The position numbers were made by a program, and so were the translations under genes. A stretch of DNA of 64,000 bases from Ornithinimicrobium murale (lineage in GTDB: Bacteria > Actinomycetota > Actinomycetes > Actinomycetales > Dermatophilaceae): NCBI RefSeq assembly GCF_003352835.1, contig NZ_QLVD01000021.1, forward strand, positions 1 through 64,000, given 5' to 3'. The notes under the pieces were generated by a model that made no database searches, was not told the DNA's origin, and saw nothing but the letters and a program-made list of their open reading frames with translations. Below, piece by piece: positions 7,828 to 19,194 of this stretch (within the stretch, counting starts at the first letter, position 1; each line of letters starts with the position of its first letter).

Positions 7828-9167
7828 TGGCGACCCAGACACACGAAGACCTCTACGGCGACGGCGAGGACCTCGGGCCAGTCTTCACCGCGAGCGGTGG
7901 CGACTGGGACCAGATCGCGGCGGACGCGGCGACCCTGGGCGAGGAGCGCATCGTCGTCAACATGGGGCCCCAGCACCCCTCGACCCACGGCGTGCTGCGG
8001 CTGATCCTCGAGCTGGACGGCGAGACGGTGCGTGAGGCGCGGACCGGCATCGGCTATCTGCACACCGGCATCGAGAAGAACATGGAGTTCCGCACCTGGA
8101 CGCAGGGCACCACGTTCTGCACCCGGATGGACTACCTGATGCCGCTCTTCAACGAGGCCGCCTTCTGCTTGGCCGTGGAGAAGCTGCTCGGCATCACCGA
8201 CCAGATCCCGCAGCGGGCCAATGACATCCGCGTGCTGATGATGGAGCTCAACCGGATCGGCTCGCACCTGATCTGCATGGGCACCGGCGGCATGGAGCTC
8301 GGCGCGACGACCGTGATGACGATCGGCTTCCGGGAGCGCGAGCGGATCCTGCGCTTCTTCGAGGCCGTGACCGGCCTGCGGATGAACCACGCCTACATCC
8401 GACCCGGCGGGGTGGCCCAGGATGTCCCCACCGAGGCCCTCGACGCCCTGGAGGCCGAGCTGCCGGACCTGCGCCGCGGCATACGGGACCTGGAGAACCT
8501 GCTCCTGGAGAACCCCGTCTTCAAGGGGCGCACCGTGGATGTCGGGACCCTCGACCTGACCGGCTGCATGGCCCTCGGGGTCACCGGTCCGGTGCTGCGC
8601 TCGACAGGCCTGCCGATGGACCTGCGCAAGGTCACGCCCTACTGCGGCTACGAGACCTACGACTTCAACGTGGTGACCCGGGACAGCGCCGACGCCTACG
8701 GCCGCGCGTGCATCCGCATCGAGGAGATGTGGGAGTCGCTGAAGATCGCCGAGCAGGCGATCGCCCGCCTGCGCGAGAGCGTCGGAGAGCCGGTGATGGT
8801 CGCCGACAAGAAGATCGCCTGGCCGGCCCAGCTCTCCGTCGGCGCCGACGGCCAGGGCAACAGCCTGGACCACATCCGCAACATCATGGGTGAGTCCATG
8901 GAGGCCCTCATTCACCACTTCAAGCTGGTGACCGAGGGGTTCCGCGTGCCACCCGGCCAGGCCTACGTCGGCATCGAGTCACCCAAGGGCGAGCTCGGTG
9001 TCCACGCCGTCTCCGACGGCGGGACCCGACCGTTCCGGGCCCACTTCCGGGACCCCTCGTTCCACAACCTGCAGGCGGCGTCCGTGATGGCAGAGGGCGG
9101 CCTGGTCGCCGACGTCATCGTCGCGGTCGCCTCGATCGACCCCGTGATGGGAGGCGTTGACCGATGA
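7827..9167 (+). CDS. nuoD: NADH-quinone oxidoreductase subunit D
   Basis: The 49-kDa subunit forming most of the quinone-binding cavity; 446 residues. It is related to the large subunit of [NiFe]-hydrogenases but lacks the metal cysteines. [15 protein letters not shown] (near residue 50) provides the conserved His that approaches the quinone head. GYLHTGIEK and the C-terminal PKGELGVH are also present. The start is the ATG inside TGATG at 7825-7829. This is the only nuoD in the window, which matters because the second nuo cluster has none. Confidence 0.96.
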   Translation: MATQTHEDLYGDGEDLGPVFTASGGDWDQIAADAATLGEERIVVNMGPQHPSTHGVLRLILELDGETVREARTGIGYLHTGIEKNMEFRTWTQGTTFCTRMDYLMPLFNEAAFCLAVEKLLGITDQIPQRANDIRVLMMELNRIGSHLICMGTGGMELGATTVMTIGFRERERILRFFEAVTGLRMNHAYIRPGGVAQDVPTEALDALEAELPDLRRGIRDLENLLLENPVFKGRTVDVGTLDLTGCMALGVTGPVLRSTGLPMDLRKVTPYCGYETYDFNVVTRDSADAYGRACIRIEEMWESLKIAEQAIARLRESVGEPVMVADKKIAWPAQLSVGADGQGNSLDHIRNIMGESMEALIHHFKLVTEGFRVPPGQAYVGIESPKGELGVHAVSDGGTRPFRAHFRDPSFHNLQAASVMAEGGLVADVIVAVASIDPVMGGVDR

Positions 9168-10009
9168 CGGCTGACGCGCACACCGACCCGCTGCACCGCT
9201 ACACCCCGCTGCAGGCGAGTGACGAGCCGTATGCCGAGGACGTCCTGGCCGGTCTGCGGGCCGACGCGGCGCAGATCATCGCCAAGTATCCGCAGAAGCG
9301 CTCTGCGCTGCTGCCGATGCTGCACCTGATCCAGTCCGTGGACGGCTATGTCACCGGGCGCGGGGTCGACCTGTGCGCCGAGATGCTGGACCTGACCCGC
9401 GCCGAGGTGTCGGGGGTCGCGACCTTCTACACGCAGTACAAGCGCCACCCCAACGGTGAGTACACCGTCGGGGTCTGCACCAACACGCTCTGCGCGATCA
9501 TGGGCGGCGACCAGATCTTCGACGAGGTCAGCGAGCACCTGGGCATCGGGCACGACGAGACCACGCCCGACGGCAAGATCACCCTGGAGCGCGTCGAGTG
9601 CAACGCGGCCTGCGACTTCGCGCCGGTGGTCATGGCCAACTGGGAGTTCTTCGACAACCAGACGCCCGAGACCACCAAGAAGATGGTCGACGACCTGCGC
9701 TCCGGCGTCCCGGTCGCCCCCACCCGCGGCGCATCGCGCGTCTGCTCCTTCAAGCAGGTCTCCCGCATGCTGGCGGGCTTCGAGGACGGTCTGGCGGACG
9801 AGGGTGTCGGAGCAGGGCACGCCTCCCTCGAGGGCCTCCGACTCGCCAAGGAGCAGGGCTGGACCGCACCTGCCGCCGACGCCTCCACCGACGGCGAGGC
9901 CGAGGAGACGACGCGCGACGCCGAGCCGGAGACCGGCGAGGCACACAGCTCGGCGCGGGCGTCGGGCACGGATACGCCGTCGGGCACCGACAAGGAGAAG
10001 GACGCGTGA
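9164..10009 (+). CDS. nuoE: NADH-quinone oxidoreductase subunit E
   Basis: The 24-kDa subunit of the NADH-oxidising module, binding one [2Fe-2S] cluster. The ligands are CTNTLC (near residues 104-109) and CNAAC (near 146-150). The thioredoxin-like core ends around residue 215. The remaining 65 residues are an acidic, Ala/Thr/Glu-rich tail, so 281 residues is longer than the usual 160-250. Starts and stops overlap nuoD (ATGA) and nuoF (GTGA). Confidence 0.95.
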   Translation: MTADAHTDPLHRYTPLQASDEPYAEDVLAGLRADAAQIIAKYPQKRSALLPMLHLIQSVDGYVTGRGVDLCAEMLDLTRAEVSGVATFYTQYKRHPNGEYTVGVCTNTLCAIMGGDQIFDEVSEHLGIGHDETTPDGKITLERVECNAACDFAPVVMANWEFFDNQTPETTKKMVDDLRSGVPVAPTRGASRVCSFKQVSRMLAGFEDGLADEGVGAGHASLEGLRLAKEQGWTAPAADASTDGEAEETTRDAEPETGEAHSSARASGTDTPSGTDKEKDA

Positions 10010-11319
10010 GCACCCAGCTGACCCCGATCCTGACCAAGTTCTGGGACCACCCCACGAGCTGGACCCTGGAGACCTACGAGGCCAACGGCGGCTATGCCGG
10101 CCTGCGCAAGGCCCTGCAGACCGACCAGTCCGACCTGGTGCAGATGGCCAAGGACTCGGGTCTGCGCGGTCGTGGTGGCGCCGGGTTCCCAACCGGGCTG
10201 AAGTGGAGCTTCCTGCCTCCGCCCGACGGTGGGCCGCGTTATCTGGTGGTCAACGCCGACGAGGCCGAGCCGGGCACCTGCAAGGACATCCCGCTGCTCC
10301 TGGCCGCCCCGCAGTTCCTGATCGAGGGCATGATCATCACGTCCTTCGCGATCGGCAGCAACCACGCCTTCATCTACCTGCGCGGTGAGGTGGCCCACGT
10401 CCACCGGCGCGTCCAGCGGGCCATCGCCGAGGCGTATGCCGCGGGGTACCTGGGCCAGGACATCCTGGGCACCGGTTTCGACCTGGACATCACGTTGCAC
10501 TCCGGCGCGGGCGCCTACATCTGCGGTGAGGAGACAGCGCTGCTCGACTCCCTGGAGGGCCGGCGCGGTCAGCCGCGGCTGAAGCCGCCGTTCCCAGCGG
10601 TCGCCGGTCTCTACGCCCGGCCCACCGTGGTCAACAACGTCGAGTCCATCGCCTCGATCGCCCCCATCGCCGCCAACGGCGCGGACTGGTTCGCCGGCAT
10701 GGGGACCGAGAAGTCGCAGGGCTTCGGCATCTTCAGCCTCTCCGGGCACGTCACGCGTCCGGGACAGTACGAGGCACCGCTGGGGATCACTCTGCGGGAG
10801 CTGCTGGACATGGCCGGCGGCATCCGCGCGGGACACCAGCTGAAGTTCTGGACGCCCGGTGGGTCCTCGACGCCGATCTTCACCGACCAGCACCTGGATG
10901 TGCCGCTGGACTTCGAGTCGGTGGCGGCCGAGGGGTCAATGCTCGGCACCCGTGCCCTGCAGATCTTCGACGAGACGACCTCGGTGGTGCGGGCGGTCTC
11001 GCGCTGGACCGACTTCTATGCCCATGAGTCCTGCGGCAAGTGCACTCCGTGCCGCGAGGGCACCTTCTGGCTCAAGCAGATCATGCACCGGCTGGAGGCC
11101 GGCCGCGGCAGCCAGGACGACATCGACAAGCTCGTCGACATCTGTGACAACATCCTGGGTCGCGCCTTCTGCGCCCTGGGCGACGGTGCGACCAGCCCGA
11201 TCACCTCGGCGGTGCAGTACTTCCGCGAGGAGTTCGAAGCCGGGATGCACACCCCGGCCTCCGAGCTCTTCCCGCCCGAGCGTTCGGTGCTGTTCGCGAA
11301 GGAGACTCAGCCAGCATGA
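10006..11319 (+). CDS. nuoF: NADH-quinone oxidoreductase subunit F
   Basis: The 51-kDa subunit, which binds NADH, FMN and one [4Fe-4S] cluster; 437 residues. [13 protein letters not shown] (near residue 56) is the NADH/FMN loop. [12 protein letters not shown] (near 343) plus Cys in [11 protein letters not shown] (near 388) are the cluster ligands. The GTG at 10006 gives VSTQLTPIL and overlaps the nuoE stop by 4 nt. It makes cluster 1 a complete NADH-oxidising enzyme, unlike cluster 2. Confidence 0.96.
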   Translation: MSTQLTPILTKFWDHPTSWTLETYEANGGYAGLRKALQTDQSDLVQMAKDSGLRGRGGAGFPTGLKWSFLPPPDGGPRYLVVNADEAEPGTCKDIPLLLAAPQFLIEGMIITSFAIGSNHAFIYLRGEVAHVHRRVQRAIAEAYAAGYLGQDILGTGFDLDITLHSGAGAYICGEETALLDSLEGRRGQPRLKPPFPAVAGLYARPTVVNNVESIASIAPIAANGADWFAGMGTEKSQGFGIFSLSGHVTRPGQYEAPLGITLRELLDMAGGIRAGHQLKFWTPGGSSTPIFTDQHLDVPLDFESVAAEGSMLGTRALQIFDETTSVVRAVSRWTDFYAHESCGKCTPCREGTFWLKQIMHRLEAGRGSQDDIDKLVDICDNILGRAFCALGDGATSPITSAVQYFREEFEAGMHTPASELFPPERSVLFAKETQPA

Positions 11320-13865
11320 CTGTCAACACCTCTCCCGCCTCCGGCGGCAACGCGGTGTCCACCGGCGACAATGCCGAGGTCCCGGCCGAGCCGGACGTGA
11401 AGATGGTCTCGCTCACCATCGACGGCGTGGACGTCAGCGTCCCCGAGGGCACCCTGGTGATCCGCGCCGCAGAGCAGATCGGCGTGCAGATCCCACGGTT
11501 CTGCGACCACCCGCTGCTGGATCCCGTCGGCGCCTGCCGGCAGTGCATGGTGGAGGTCGCCACCCCCGACCGCGAGGGCAACGTCAAGCCGATGCCCAAG
11601 CCGCAGACCTCCTGCACCCTCGCGGTGTCGGAGGGCATGCAGGTCAAGTCGCAGCACACCTCACCGGTCGCCGACAAGGCGCAGCACGGCCAGATGGAGT
11701 TCCTGCTGATCAACCACCCGTTGGACTGCCCGGTCTGCGACAAGGGCGGCGAGTGTCCCCTGCAGAACCAGGCGATGTCCAACGGGCGGCCGACCTCGCG
11801 CTTCGAGGACATCAAGCGGACCTACCCCAAGCCGATCAACATCTCCTCCCAGGTCCTGCTGGACCGCGAGCGCTGCGTCCTGTGCGCCCGGTGCACCCGG
11901 TTCTCCGATGAGATCGCCGGCGACCCGTTCATCGCGCTGATCGAGCGCGGCGCCCTGCAGCAGGTCGGCATCTACGAGGAGAAGCCGTTCGAGTCCTACT
12001 TCTCCGGCAACACCGTCCAGATCTGTCCGGTCGGTGCGCTCACCGGTGCTGCCTACCGGTTCCGCTCCCGCCCGTTCGACCTGGTGTCGACCAGCAGCGT
12101 CTGTGAGCACTGCGCCTCCGGTTGCACGATGCGCACCGACCACCGGCGGGGCAGCGTGCTGCGGCGGATGGCCCTGGCGGACACCGAGGTCAACGAGGAG
12201 TGGAACTGCGACAAGGGCCGCTGGGCCTTCACCTACGCGACCCAGCCGGACCGCCTGCGGGACCCGGTGGTCCGCGGCGAGGACGGGCAGTATCACGTGG
12301 CCACCTGGGACGAGGCTCTCGCGGCCGCCGCTCGTGGGCTCGCCGCGGCGCGCGCCGACGGCGGAGCAGGGGTGCTCGTGGGCGGCCGTGGGTCGGTCGA
12401 GGACAGCTACGGCTACAGCAAGTTCGCCCGCACGGTGCTCGGCACGAACGACATCGACTTCCGGGCGAGGCCGCACTCCGCCGAGGAGGCCGACTTCCTC
12501 GGCTCCCACGTGGCGCGCAGCACCTCGGTGACCTATCACGACGTCGAGTCCGCCCCGTCGGTGCTGCTGGTTGGTCTGGAGCCCGAGGACGAGAGCCCGA
12601 TCCTCTTCCTGCGACTGCGCAAGGGCAACCGGAAGCACCAGAACGCCATCTACTCGGTCGCGCCGTTCGCCACGCGGGGCCTGGACAAGATGGGCGGCAC
12701 CCTCGTCCCGGCAGCGCCCGGGACCGAGACCGAGATCCTGCAGGCGCTGGCCGCCGACCGTTCCGGTGAGGCCGCCGATGGCGCCGACCCCGTGACGGCT
12801 GCCGCCGCTGCCCTCACCACCGACTCGATCATCCTGGTCGGCGAGCGCCTGGCGCTCGTCCCCGGTGGGCTCTCTGGTGCCGCGGTGCTGGCCGAGGCGA
12901 CCGGAGCCCGTCTCGCCTGGGTGCCCCGTCGCGCTGGTGAGCGTGGCGCCGTCGAGGTCGGCGCTCTGCCGACCCTGCTGCCCGGCGGTCGACCCGTCGA
13001 CGACGAGACCGCTCGGGACGCCGTCGCGCGGGCCTGGGGCGCCGGGTTGCCGGAGCGGCCCGGCCGGGACACGCAGGGCATCCTGGCGGCGGCCGCTGCC
13101 GGTGAGCTCACGGCCCTGGTGGTCGGGGGCGTCGACCCGGACGACCTGCCGGATCCCGTGCTGGCACGGGCCGCGCTGCAGCGCGCATTCGTCGTGTCGC
13201 TGGAGTTCCGCGAGTCCGTCGTGCACGAGCACGCCGACGTCATCCTGCCCGTGGCGCCGCAGCAGGAGAAGGCCGGTGCCTACGCCAACTGGGAGGGGCG
13301 TCTGCGGCCCTTCGAGCAGGCGCTTGAGTCCAATGCCCTCAGTGACCACGCGATCCTGGATCTGGTGGCAGCCGAGATGGGTGTCCAGCTCGGGGCTCGT
13401 GACCTGCACGACCTGCGGCGGGAGATGACCGACCTCGGGTCCTGGGAGGGCACGAGCTCGGTCCAGCGGGTGGCCTCGGCGGAGCCGGCGCGCCCGTCCA
13501 CCGGAGAGGCCGTCCTGGCCACCTGGCACCACCTGCTCGACCAGGGCTCACTCCAGGACGGCGAGCCGTTCCTGGCTGGCACCGCCCCGCGCTCGGTGGC
13601 CAGGATCTCTGCCGCCACTGCCGCGGCCGCCGGTGTCGCGCCCGACGGCGAGCTGTCGGTCAGCACCGACCGCGGCACCATCACGCTGCCGATCGAGATC
13701 ACCGTCATGCCGGACCACGTGGTCTGGCTCCCGACGAACTCGCCCGGGTCCGCCGTTCGGGCCACCCTCGGCGCCGAGTCCGGCGCGGTCGTGCGTCTCG
13801 CGGCCGCTGCGAGAGCGGCCAGCGAGGGCTCGGGGCACCACACAGTCACAGGAGGCCAGGCATGA
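11316..13865 (+). CDS. nuoG: NADH-quinone oxidoreductase subunit G
   Basis: The 75-kDa subunit, 849 residues, with a chain of Fe-S clusters. The N-terminal ferredoxin domain (residues about 27-130) has C-x10-C-x2-C ligands in [17 protein letters not shown]. Then come [15 protein letters not shown] and CDKGGEC, then [10 protein letters not shown] (near 189). CEHCASGC plus a distant NCDKGRW (near 263-300) give the extra cluster N7 found only in some bacteria. The rest is a molybdopterin-oxidoreductase-like domain without cofactor function. It overlaps both neighbours by 4 nt. Confidence 0.95.
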   Translation: MTVNTSPASGGNAVSTGDNAEVPAEPDVKMVSLTIDGVDVSVPEGTLVIRAAEQIGVQIPRFCDHPLLDPVGACRQCMVEVATPDREGNVKPMPKPQTSCTLAVSEGMQVKSQHTSPVADKAQHGQMEFLLINHPLDCPVCDKGGECPLQNQAMSNGRPTSRFEDIKRTYPKPINISSQVLLDRERCVLCARCTRFSDEIAGDPFIALIERGALQQVGIYEEKPFESYFSGNTVQICPVGALTGAAYRFRSRPFDLVSTSSVCEHCASGCTMRTDHRRGSVLRRMALADTEVNEEWNCDKGRWAFTYATQPDRLRDPVVRGEDGQYHVATWDEALAAAARGLAAARADGGAGVLVGGRGSVEDSYGYSKFARTVLGTNDIDFRARPHSAEEADFLGSHVARSTSVTYHDVESAPSVLLVGLEPEDESPILFLRLRKGNRKHQNAIYSVAPFATRGLDKMGGTLVPAAPGTETEILQALAADRSGEAADGADPVTAAAAALTTDSIILVGERLALVPGGLSGAAVLAEATGARLAWVPRRAGERGAVEVGALPTLLPGGRPVDDETARDAVARAWGAGLPERPGRDTQGILAAAAAGELTALVVGGVDPDDLPDPVLARAALQRAFVVSLEFRESVVHEHADVILPVAPQQEKAGAYANWEGRLRPFEQALESNALSDHAILDLVAAEMGVQLGARDLHDLRREMTDLGSWEGTSSVQRVASAEPARPSTGEAVLATWHHLLDQGSLQDGEPFLAGTAPRSVARISAATAAAAGVAPDGELSVSTDRGTITLPIEITVMPDHVVWLPTNSPGSAVRATLGAESGAVVRLAAAARAASEGSGHHTVTGGQA

Positions 13866-15358
13866 GTGCGCTGAGCGCGGTCGGTGAGATCGCGGCGCAG
13901 TCCCCGTCCCTGCTCGCAGCGGTCCCGCTGCCGATGGCCGACGGTCCCCGTGCCGACTTCAGTGACACCCCATGGTGGATCTCGCTCATCAAGGCAGTCG
14001 GTATCTTCGTCTACCTGCTGCTCTCGGTCCTGGTCGTCATCTGGGCCGAGCGGCGCATCATCGGCCGGATGCAGCAGCGTCCCGGACCCAACCGGTTCGG
14101 TCCCTTCGGCCTCCTGCAGACGCTCGCCGACGGCCTCAAGCTGATGATGAAGGAGGACGTCACCCCCAAGAACGCCGACAAGGCGATGTTCATCCTCGCC
14201 CCCATGATGGTGGGATCGCTCGCGTTCGTCTCCTTCGGCATCATCCCGATGGGCGGCGAGGTCAGCATGTTCGGCCACACCACGCCGTTGCAGCTCACCG
14301 ACACGCCCGTCGCCACGCTGGTGGTGCTGGCCGTCGCCGGTGTCGGTGCCTACGGCTTCGTGCTGGCCGGCTGGTCCTCCGGCTCGACCTACCCGCTGCT
14401 CGGTGGGCTCCGCTCGACGGCCCAGGTCGTGTCCTACGAGATCGCGATGGGCCTGTCGCTGGTGGCGGTCTTCCTCTACGCCGGATCCATGTCGACCAGC
14501 GAGATCGTCGCCGCGCAGGACCGGTGGTGGTTCGCCTTCCCGCTGTTCTTCTCCTTCGTGGTCTACGTCATCACCATGGTGGGCGAGACCAACCGCCTGC
14601 CGTTCGACCTCGCCGAGGGTGAGGGCGAACTCGGTGGTGGCTTCCACACCGAGTACTCCTCGATGAAGTTCGGCATGTTCTTCCTCGGCGAGTACATCAA
14701 CATGTTCACCGTCGCCGGGCTGGCCACCACCCTCTTCCTGGGTGGCTACAACGCTCCCTGGCCGATCGGTGCCATCAACGACGGCATGTTCAACGAGGGC
14801 TGGTGGGGCCTGATCTGGTTCACCGCCAAGATGTGGCTGTTCATCTTCTTCTATGTCTGGCTGCGTGGGTCGCTGCCGCGTGTGCGCTACGACCAGTTCA
14901 TGAAGCTGGGGTGGAAGGTGCTCATCCCGCTGTCCCTGGTCTGGGTCATTGCCGTCATCCTGATGCGTGCGGCAGACCCCAGCATCGGCTACTTCGGCGA
15001 GGGCCGGCTGCCGGTCATCATCACCACCGCAGTGGTGATCCTCAGTGTGGTCGGCGGGATCACTCTGCTGATGTCGCGCCTGGAGAAGAAGGAACAGCAG
15101 ACGATCGAGGACCGGCGGCCGCCGGCCGAGGTGGACCCGTTCGCCGGTGGTTTCCCGGTGCCACCGCTGCCGGGGCAGACCCTGGTCGAGCCGACGACCC
15201 GACGGCCTGCCGTGACCGCCGCCGCGCCGCTCACGGGCAGCACCGGCGAGGACTCCGCGACGAGCGCCGCGGGGGCCACGACGACCGTCGTGGCCGAGGA
15301 CGACGCTCCCGATACCGCAGAGCACGACGACACCGACGGGGAGGACACCCGTGGCTGA
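13862..15358 (+). CDS. nuoH: NADH-quinone oxidoreductase subunit H
   Basis: Membrane subunit at the junction of the two arms, forming the entrance to the quinone chamber. It has eight or more helices. [16 protein letters not shown] (near residue 60) and [19 protein letters not shown] with HTEYSSMKF (near 240) are the conserved loops, with the acidic residues intact. After about residue 415 comes a tail of some 80 residues rich in Thr, Ala and Asp, absent in E. coli. The 498-residue length is typical of actinobacteria. It overlaps nuoI by 8 nt. Confidence 0.95.
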   Translation: MSALSAVGEIAAQSPSLLAAVPLPMADGPRADFSDTPWWISLIKAVGIFVYLLLSVLVVIWAERRIIGRMQQRPGPNRFGPFGLLQTLADGLKLMMKEDVTPKNADKAMFILAPMMVGSLAFVSFGIIPMGGEVSMFGHTTPLQLTDTPVATLVVLAVAGVGAYGFVLAGWSSGSTYPLLGGLRSTAQVVSYEIAMGLSLVAVFLYAGSMSTSEIVAAQDRWWFAFPLFFSFVVYVITMVGETNRLPFDLAEGEGELGGGFHTEYSSMKFGMFFLGEYINMFTVAGLATTLFLGGYNAPWPIGAINDGMFNEGWWGLIWFTAKMWLFIFFYVWLRGSLPRVRYDQFMKLGWKVLIPLSLVWVIAVILMRAADPSIGYFGEGRLPVIITTAVVILSVVGGITLLMSRLEKKEQQTIEDRRPPAEVDPFAGGFPVPPLPGQTLVEPTTRRPAVTAAAPLTGSTGEDSATSAAGATTTVVAEDDAPDTAEHDDTDGEDTRG

Positions 15359-16136
15359 GCGCAAGCAACCAAGACACACCGGGGCCGGCACACCGGAGCC
15401 GGACACCAACCAGGGACGTGAGGTCGCCAAGGTGACTGCCCAGGAGCCGGCGCCCGCGCTGGTGACCCGGCCCGACGGCACCCGCGAGAAGCCAGGCTTC
15501 CTCGAGGAGCTCTTCGCGCCGGTGGCCGGGTTCGGCGTCTCCTTCGGGACCATGTTCCGCAAGGTCTACACCGAGGAGTACCCCGAGAAGCCGCGCCCGA
15601 CAGCAGCCCGATTCCACGGACGTCACCAGCTCAACCGTCACCCTGACGGGCTGGAGAAGTGCGTCGGCTGCGAACTGTGCGCCTGGGCCTGTCCCGCGGA
15701 CGCCATCTACGTCGAGGGCGCGGACAACACCGAGGAGGCCCGGTTCTCCCCGGGGGAGCGCTACGGCCGCGTCTACCAGATCAACTACCTGCGCTGCATC
15801 TTCTGTGGGCTGTGCATCGAGGCGTGCCCCACCCGTGCCCTGACGATGACCAACGAGTACGAGCTCGCCGACAAGGAGCGGGCACCGTTGATCTACGAGA
15901 AGCACCAGCTGCTGGCGCCGCTGAGGGAGGGGCAGCTGCCCCCGCCGTTCCCGATGGCCGACGGTGCCTCCGAGCAGGACTACTACCGCGGCACCGTGAC
16001 AGCCCCGACGCTGGCACAGCGTGACTACGTCTTCGCCCGGGACAAGGCCGCCCAGCGCGCGGCCGAGGCCGAGCACAGCGACGCGGTGCCCGCCGGCGAC
16101 CAGCACGGCAACGACCACGAGGAGGTGTCCCGGTGA
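15351..16136 (+). CDS. nuoI: NADH-quinone oxidoreductase subunit I
   Basis: The 23-kDa ferredoxin-like subunit that carries two [4Fe-4S] clusters (N6a, N6b) and links NuoG to NuoB. The ligands are [12 protein letters not shown] (near residue 104) and [12 protein letters not shown] (near 149). Both N- and C-terminal extensions are long (261 residues in all, against about 180 in E. coli) and hydrophilic. The GTG start lies inside the end of nuoH, and its stop overlaps the nuoJ GTG by 4 nt. Confidence 0.95.
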   Translation: MAERKQPRHTGAGTPEPDTNQGREVAKVTAQEPAPALVTRPDGTREKPGFLEELFAPVAGFGVSFGTMFRKVYTEEYPEKPRPTAARFHGRHQLNRHPDGLEKCVGCELCAWACPADAIYVEGADNTEEARFSPGERYGRVYQINYLRCIFCGLCIEACPTRALTMTNEYELADKERAPLIYEKHQLLAPLREGQLPPPFPMADGASEQDYYRGTVTAPTLAQRDYVFARDKAAQRAAEAEHSDAVPAGDQHGNDHEEVSR

Positions 16137-16930
16137 GCGGAGGTGAGGCCCTGCTCTTCTGGGTGCTGGGCCCCGCCTGCGTCCTGGGTGCCCTCGGGCT
16201 CCTGTTTGCACGCAAGGCGGTGCACGCCGCCATGGCTATGGCCCTGGTCATGGTCGGTCTCGGCATCTTCTACATCGCCCAGTACGCCGAGTTCGTCGGC
16301 ATCATCCAGATCTTCGTCTACTCCGGCGCGGTGATGATGCTCTTCCTGTTCGTCATCATGACGGTGGGCGTCGGCTCGACCACCTCCAGTGTCGAGACCA
16401 TCGGTGGCCAGCGCGTCTGGGGCTGGATCCTCGCCCTGCTCTTCATGGGCGTGGCGGTCTTCGGCCTGGGCAAGGTCACCTTCCCCGAGCCGGTCGGCCT
16501 CGGCGCGGCCCAGAGCGAGGGCACCGTCACCGCCCTGGCCCGAGAGATCTTCAGCCGCCAGGTGTTCAGCTTCGAGGTGCTCGGCTCGCTCCTGGTGATC
16601 GCCGTGATGGGAGCCATGGTGCTGGCGCACCGCGAGCGCCTCACGCCGAAGCGCACCCAGCGTGAGCTCGCCGTCGACCGCATCCGCTCCAACACCTTCG
16701 TGGCCGGCAAGCCGGCTCCTGGCGTGTATGCCCGGCACAACGCGTCGGACACCCCGGCGTTGCTGCCCGACGGCACACCGGCCGAGATCTCGGTGCCACG
16801 CGTCCTCGTGGCGCGCGGTCAGGCCCAGCCGGTGCCCTACCGGGGCGTCGACCCCGCCGGGGACCAGACCGAGACCGAGACCGCCGACCTCCCGGCGCCG
16901 ACCACCACAGACCGGGGGGAGCAGGCATGA
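16133..16930 (+). CDS. nuoJ: NADH-quinone oxidoreductase subunit J
   Basis: Membrane subunit with five helices. The third helix contains the conserved [20 protein letters not shown] region (given here as [13 protein letters not shown] and VMMLFL), whose pi-bulge is known to be important for coupling. The conserved core ends near residue 175. The remaining 90 residues are a soluble Pro/Thr/Glu-rich tail. The GTG start overlaps nuoI, and the stop overlaps the nuoK ATG. Confidence 0.94.
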   Translation: MSGGEALLFWVLGPACVLGALGLLFARKAVHAAMAMALVMVGLGIFYIAQYAEFVGIIQIFVYSGAVMMLFLFVIMTVGVGSTTSSVETIGGQRVWGWILALLFMGVAVFGLGKVTFPEPVGLGAAQSEGTVTALAREIFSRQVFSFEVLGSLLVIAVMGAMVLAHRERLTPKRTQRELAVDRIRSNTFVAGKPAPGVYARHNASDTPALLPDGTPAEISVPRVLVARGQAQPVPYRGVDPAGDQTETETADLPAPTTTDRGEQA

Positions 16931-17226
16931 ACCTGTCCGCCTACATCTATCTGGCCACGCTGCTGTTCGCGCTCGGGGCGCTGGTCGTCCTGCTGCGTCG
17001 CAACACGATCATCGTGTTCATGGGGGTGGAGCTCATGCTCAACGCCTGCAACCTGGCGCTGATCACCTTCGCGCGCATGCACGGCACGCTGGACGGACAG
17101 GTCTACGCCCTGTTCGTCATGGTCGTCGCAGCCGCCGAGGTCGTCGTCGGACTGGCCATCATCATGTCCATCTATCGGGCGCGTCGCTCGGCCTCGGTCG
17201 ACGACGCCAACCTGTTGAAGCTGTAA
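16927..17226 (+). CDS. nuoK: NADH-quinone oxidoreductase subunit K
   Basis: Small three-helix subunit that forms the first antiporter-like half-channel; 99 residues, the standard length. The two essential membrane glutamates are visible in [14 protein letters not shown] (near residue 37) and [11 protein letters not shown] (near 72). ATGA overlap with nuoJ. A 12-nt gap with GGAG separates it from nuoL. Confidence 0.96.
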   Translation: MNLSAYIYLATLLFALGALVVLLRRNTIIVFMGVELMLNACNLALITFARMHGTLDGQVYALFVMVVAAAEVVVGLAIIMSIYRARRSASVDDANLLKL

Positions 17227-17238
17227 GGAGCGAGCTGC

Positions 17239-19194
17239 GTGTCTGTTCTCGAGACATCGGTCGGCGTCGCGCTCGCTGACCCCAGTGCGGTCACCGCCGT
17301 CGAGGCCACCGGGACCTCTGCCCTGGCCTGGCTGGTGATTGCCCTGCCGCTGCTGGGCGCTGCCCTGTTGCTGGTGGGCGGGCGTGTCACCGACACCTTC
17401 GGACCCCTGCTGGCGACGGCGCTCTCCTGGGGCAGCTTCGTGCTGGGCGCCCTGATCGTCGTCCAGCTCTACGGCCGGGCCGCCGAGGATCGCAGCATGT
17501 CCGTGCAGCTGTGGGACTGGGTCAGTGCCGGCGAGCTGTCGGTGCACGCCGGGCTGCTCGTCGACCCGCTGTCGATGGCCTTCGTCCTGCTGATCACCTT
17601 CGTCGGCTCGCTGATCCACGTCTACTCGCTGGGCTACATGGCCAACGACCCGGACAAGCGACGGTTCTTCGCCTACCTGAACCTGTTCGTCGCGGCGATG
17701 CTGATCCTGGTCCTGGCCGACTCCTACCTGGTGCTCTTCGTTGGCTGGGAGGGTGTCGGCCTGGCCTCCTACCTGCTCATCGGGTTCTGGAACCACAACC
17801 CGGCCTACGCCAGCGCGGCCAACAAGGCCTTCGTGGTCAACCGCATCGGTGACTTCGCGCTCATCATCGCCATGGCCTACATGCTCGCCACCTTCGGTGC
17901 GCTCGACTTCGCGACAGTCCACGGCAGCGCGGGCTCCGCGACGCAGACCACGCTGACCATCATCGGGCTGTTGCTCCTGGCCGGCGCGTGTGGCAAGTCC
18001 GCACAGTTCCCCCTCCAGAGCTGGCTCGGTGACGCCATGGCCGGCCCGACACCGGTGTCCGCGCTGATCCACGCCGCCACCATGGTCACCGCGGGTGTCT
18101 ACCTGGTGGCCCGGAGCCAGGCCATCTACGACCTCACTCCCGATGCCCGGCTCGCCGTGGCGGTCGTCGGGGCGATCACCCTGCTCTACGGCGCGATCGT
18201 GGGTTGTGCCAAGGACGACATCAAGAAGGCCCTGGCGGCCTCGACCATGAGCCAGATCGGCTACATGATGCTCGCTGTCGGTCTCGGACCGATCGGCTAC
18301 ATCTACGCGATCTTCCACCTGATCACGCACGGCTTCTTCAAGGCGGGCATGTTCCTGGGGGCCGGTTCGGTCATGCACGCCATGAACGACCGTGTCGACA
18401 TGCGCCGGTTCGGTGCGCTGAGCCGGGAGGTGAAGATCACCTGGATCACCTTCGGTGCCGGGTGGCTGGCCATCATCGGGTTCCCGTTCACGGCGGGCTG
18501 GTTCTCCAAGGACCACATCATCGAGTCCGCGTTCTCCGCGCCGGGGTGGCAGGGCTGGGTCTTCGGCCTGGTCGCACTCCTGGGCGCTGGGATCACCGCC
18601 TTCTACATGTCGCGGCTGTTCTTCATGACCTTCCACGGCAAGGCCCGCTGGGAGGACGACATCCACCCGCACGAGTCCCCGCTCACGATGACCATCCCGA
18701 TGATGGTCCTGGCGGTCGGCTCACTGGTGCTCGGTGCCGTCCTCTACCCCACGGGCCTGCTCTCCGGCTGGCTGGAGCCCGTCTTCGGCCACGCAGAGGG
18801 GCATGAGTCGCTCCTCCCGCTGATCGCGATCCAGGTCAGCGTCTTCGTTCTCATGGTTCTCGGCGTCGGACTGGCCTGGCTCCGCTATGGCCGGGACGAG
18901 GTGCCGCAGGTCGCTCCGGAGGCTTCCTTCGCGACGCGCGCGGCCCGCCAGGACCTGTTCCAGGATGAGTTCAACGAGCAGTTCCTGCGGCGCCCGGGTG
19001 CGGCCCTCGTGGTCGGCCTGGAGACCGCGGACAAGGACGTCGTTGACAACGCCATGGTCGGCGGCACCAGCCGCGGCCTGGCCAGCCTGGCCAACGTCGT
19101 GCGACAGGCCCAGAACGGCTTCGTCCGCTCCTATGCCCTGACGATGCTCGCCGGCATCGTCGCCATCCTCGGTGCTGTGTGGGTGATTCAGTGA
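17239..19194 (+). CDS. nuoL: NADH-quinone oxidoreductase subunit L
   Basis: Antiporter-like proton-pumping subunit with a long lateral helix; 651 residues. The conserved helix-5 Glu is in LFVGWEGVGLASYLLIG. The channel lysines are in GKSAQFPLQSWLGDAMAGP and the segment that follows (PTPVSALIHAATMVTAG). The final helix is preceded by a region of about 90 residues rich in charged residues, the expected lateral arm. It begins with GTG 12 nt after nuoK, with GGAG as a weak Shine-Dalgarno. Confidence 0.95.
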   Translation: MSVLETSVGVALADPSAVTAVEATGTSALAWLVIALPLLGAALLLVGGRVTDTFGPLLATALSWGSFVLGALIVVQLYGRAAEDRSMSVQLWDWVSAGELSVHAGLLVDPLSMAFVLLITFVGSLIHVYSLGYMANDPDKRRFFAYLNLFVAAMLILVLADSYLVLFVGWEGVGLASYLLIGFWNHNPAYASAANKAFVVNRIGDFALIIAMAYMLATFGALDFATVHGSAGSATQTTLTIIGLLLLAGACGKSAQFPLQSWLGDAMAGPTPVSALIHAATMVTAGVYLVARSQAIYDLTPDARLAVAVVGAITLLYGAIVGCAKDDIKKALAASTMSQIGYMMLAVGLGPIGYIYAIFHLITHGFFKAGMFLGAGSVMHAMNDRVDMRRFGALSREVKITWITFGAGWLAIIGFPFTAGWFSKDHIIESAFSAPGWQGWVFGLVALLGAGITAFYMSRLFFMTFHGKARWEDDIHPHESPLTMTIPMMVLAVGSLVLGAVLYPTGLLSGWLEPVFGHAEGHESLLPLIAIQVSVFVLMVLGVGLAWLRYGRDEVPQVAPEASFATRAARQDLFQDEFNEQFLRRPGAALVVGLETADKDVVDNAMVGGTSRGLASLANVVRQAQNGFVRSYALTMLAGIVAILGAVWVIQ

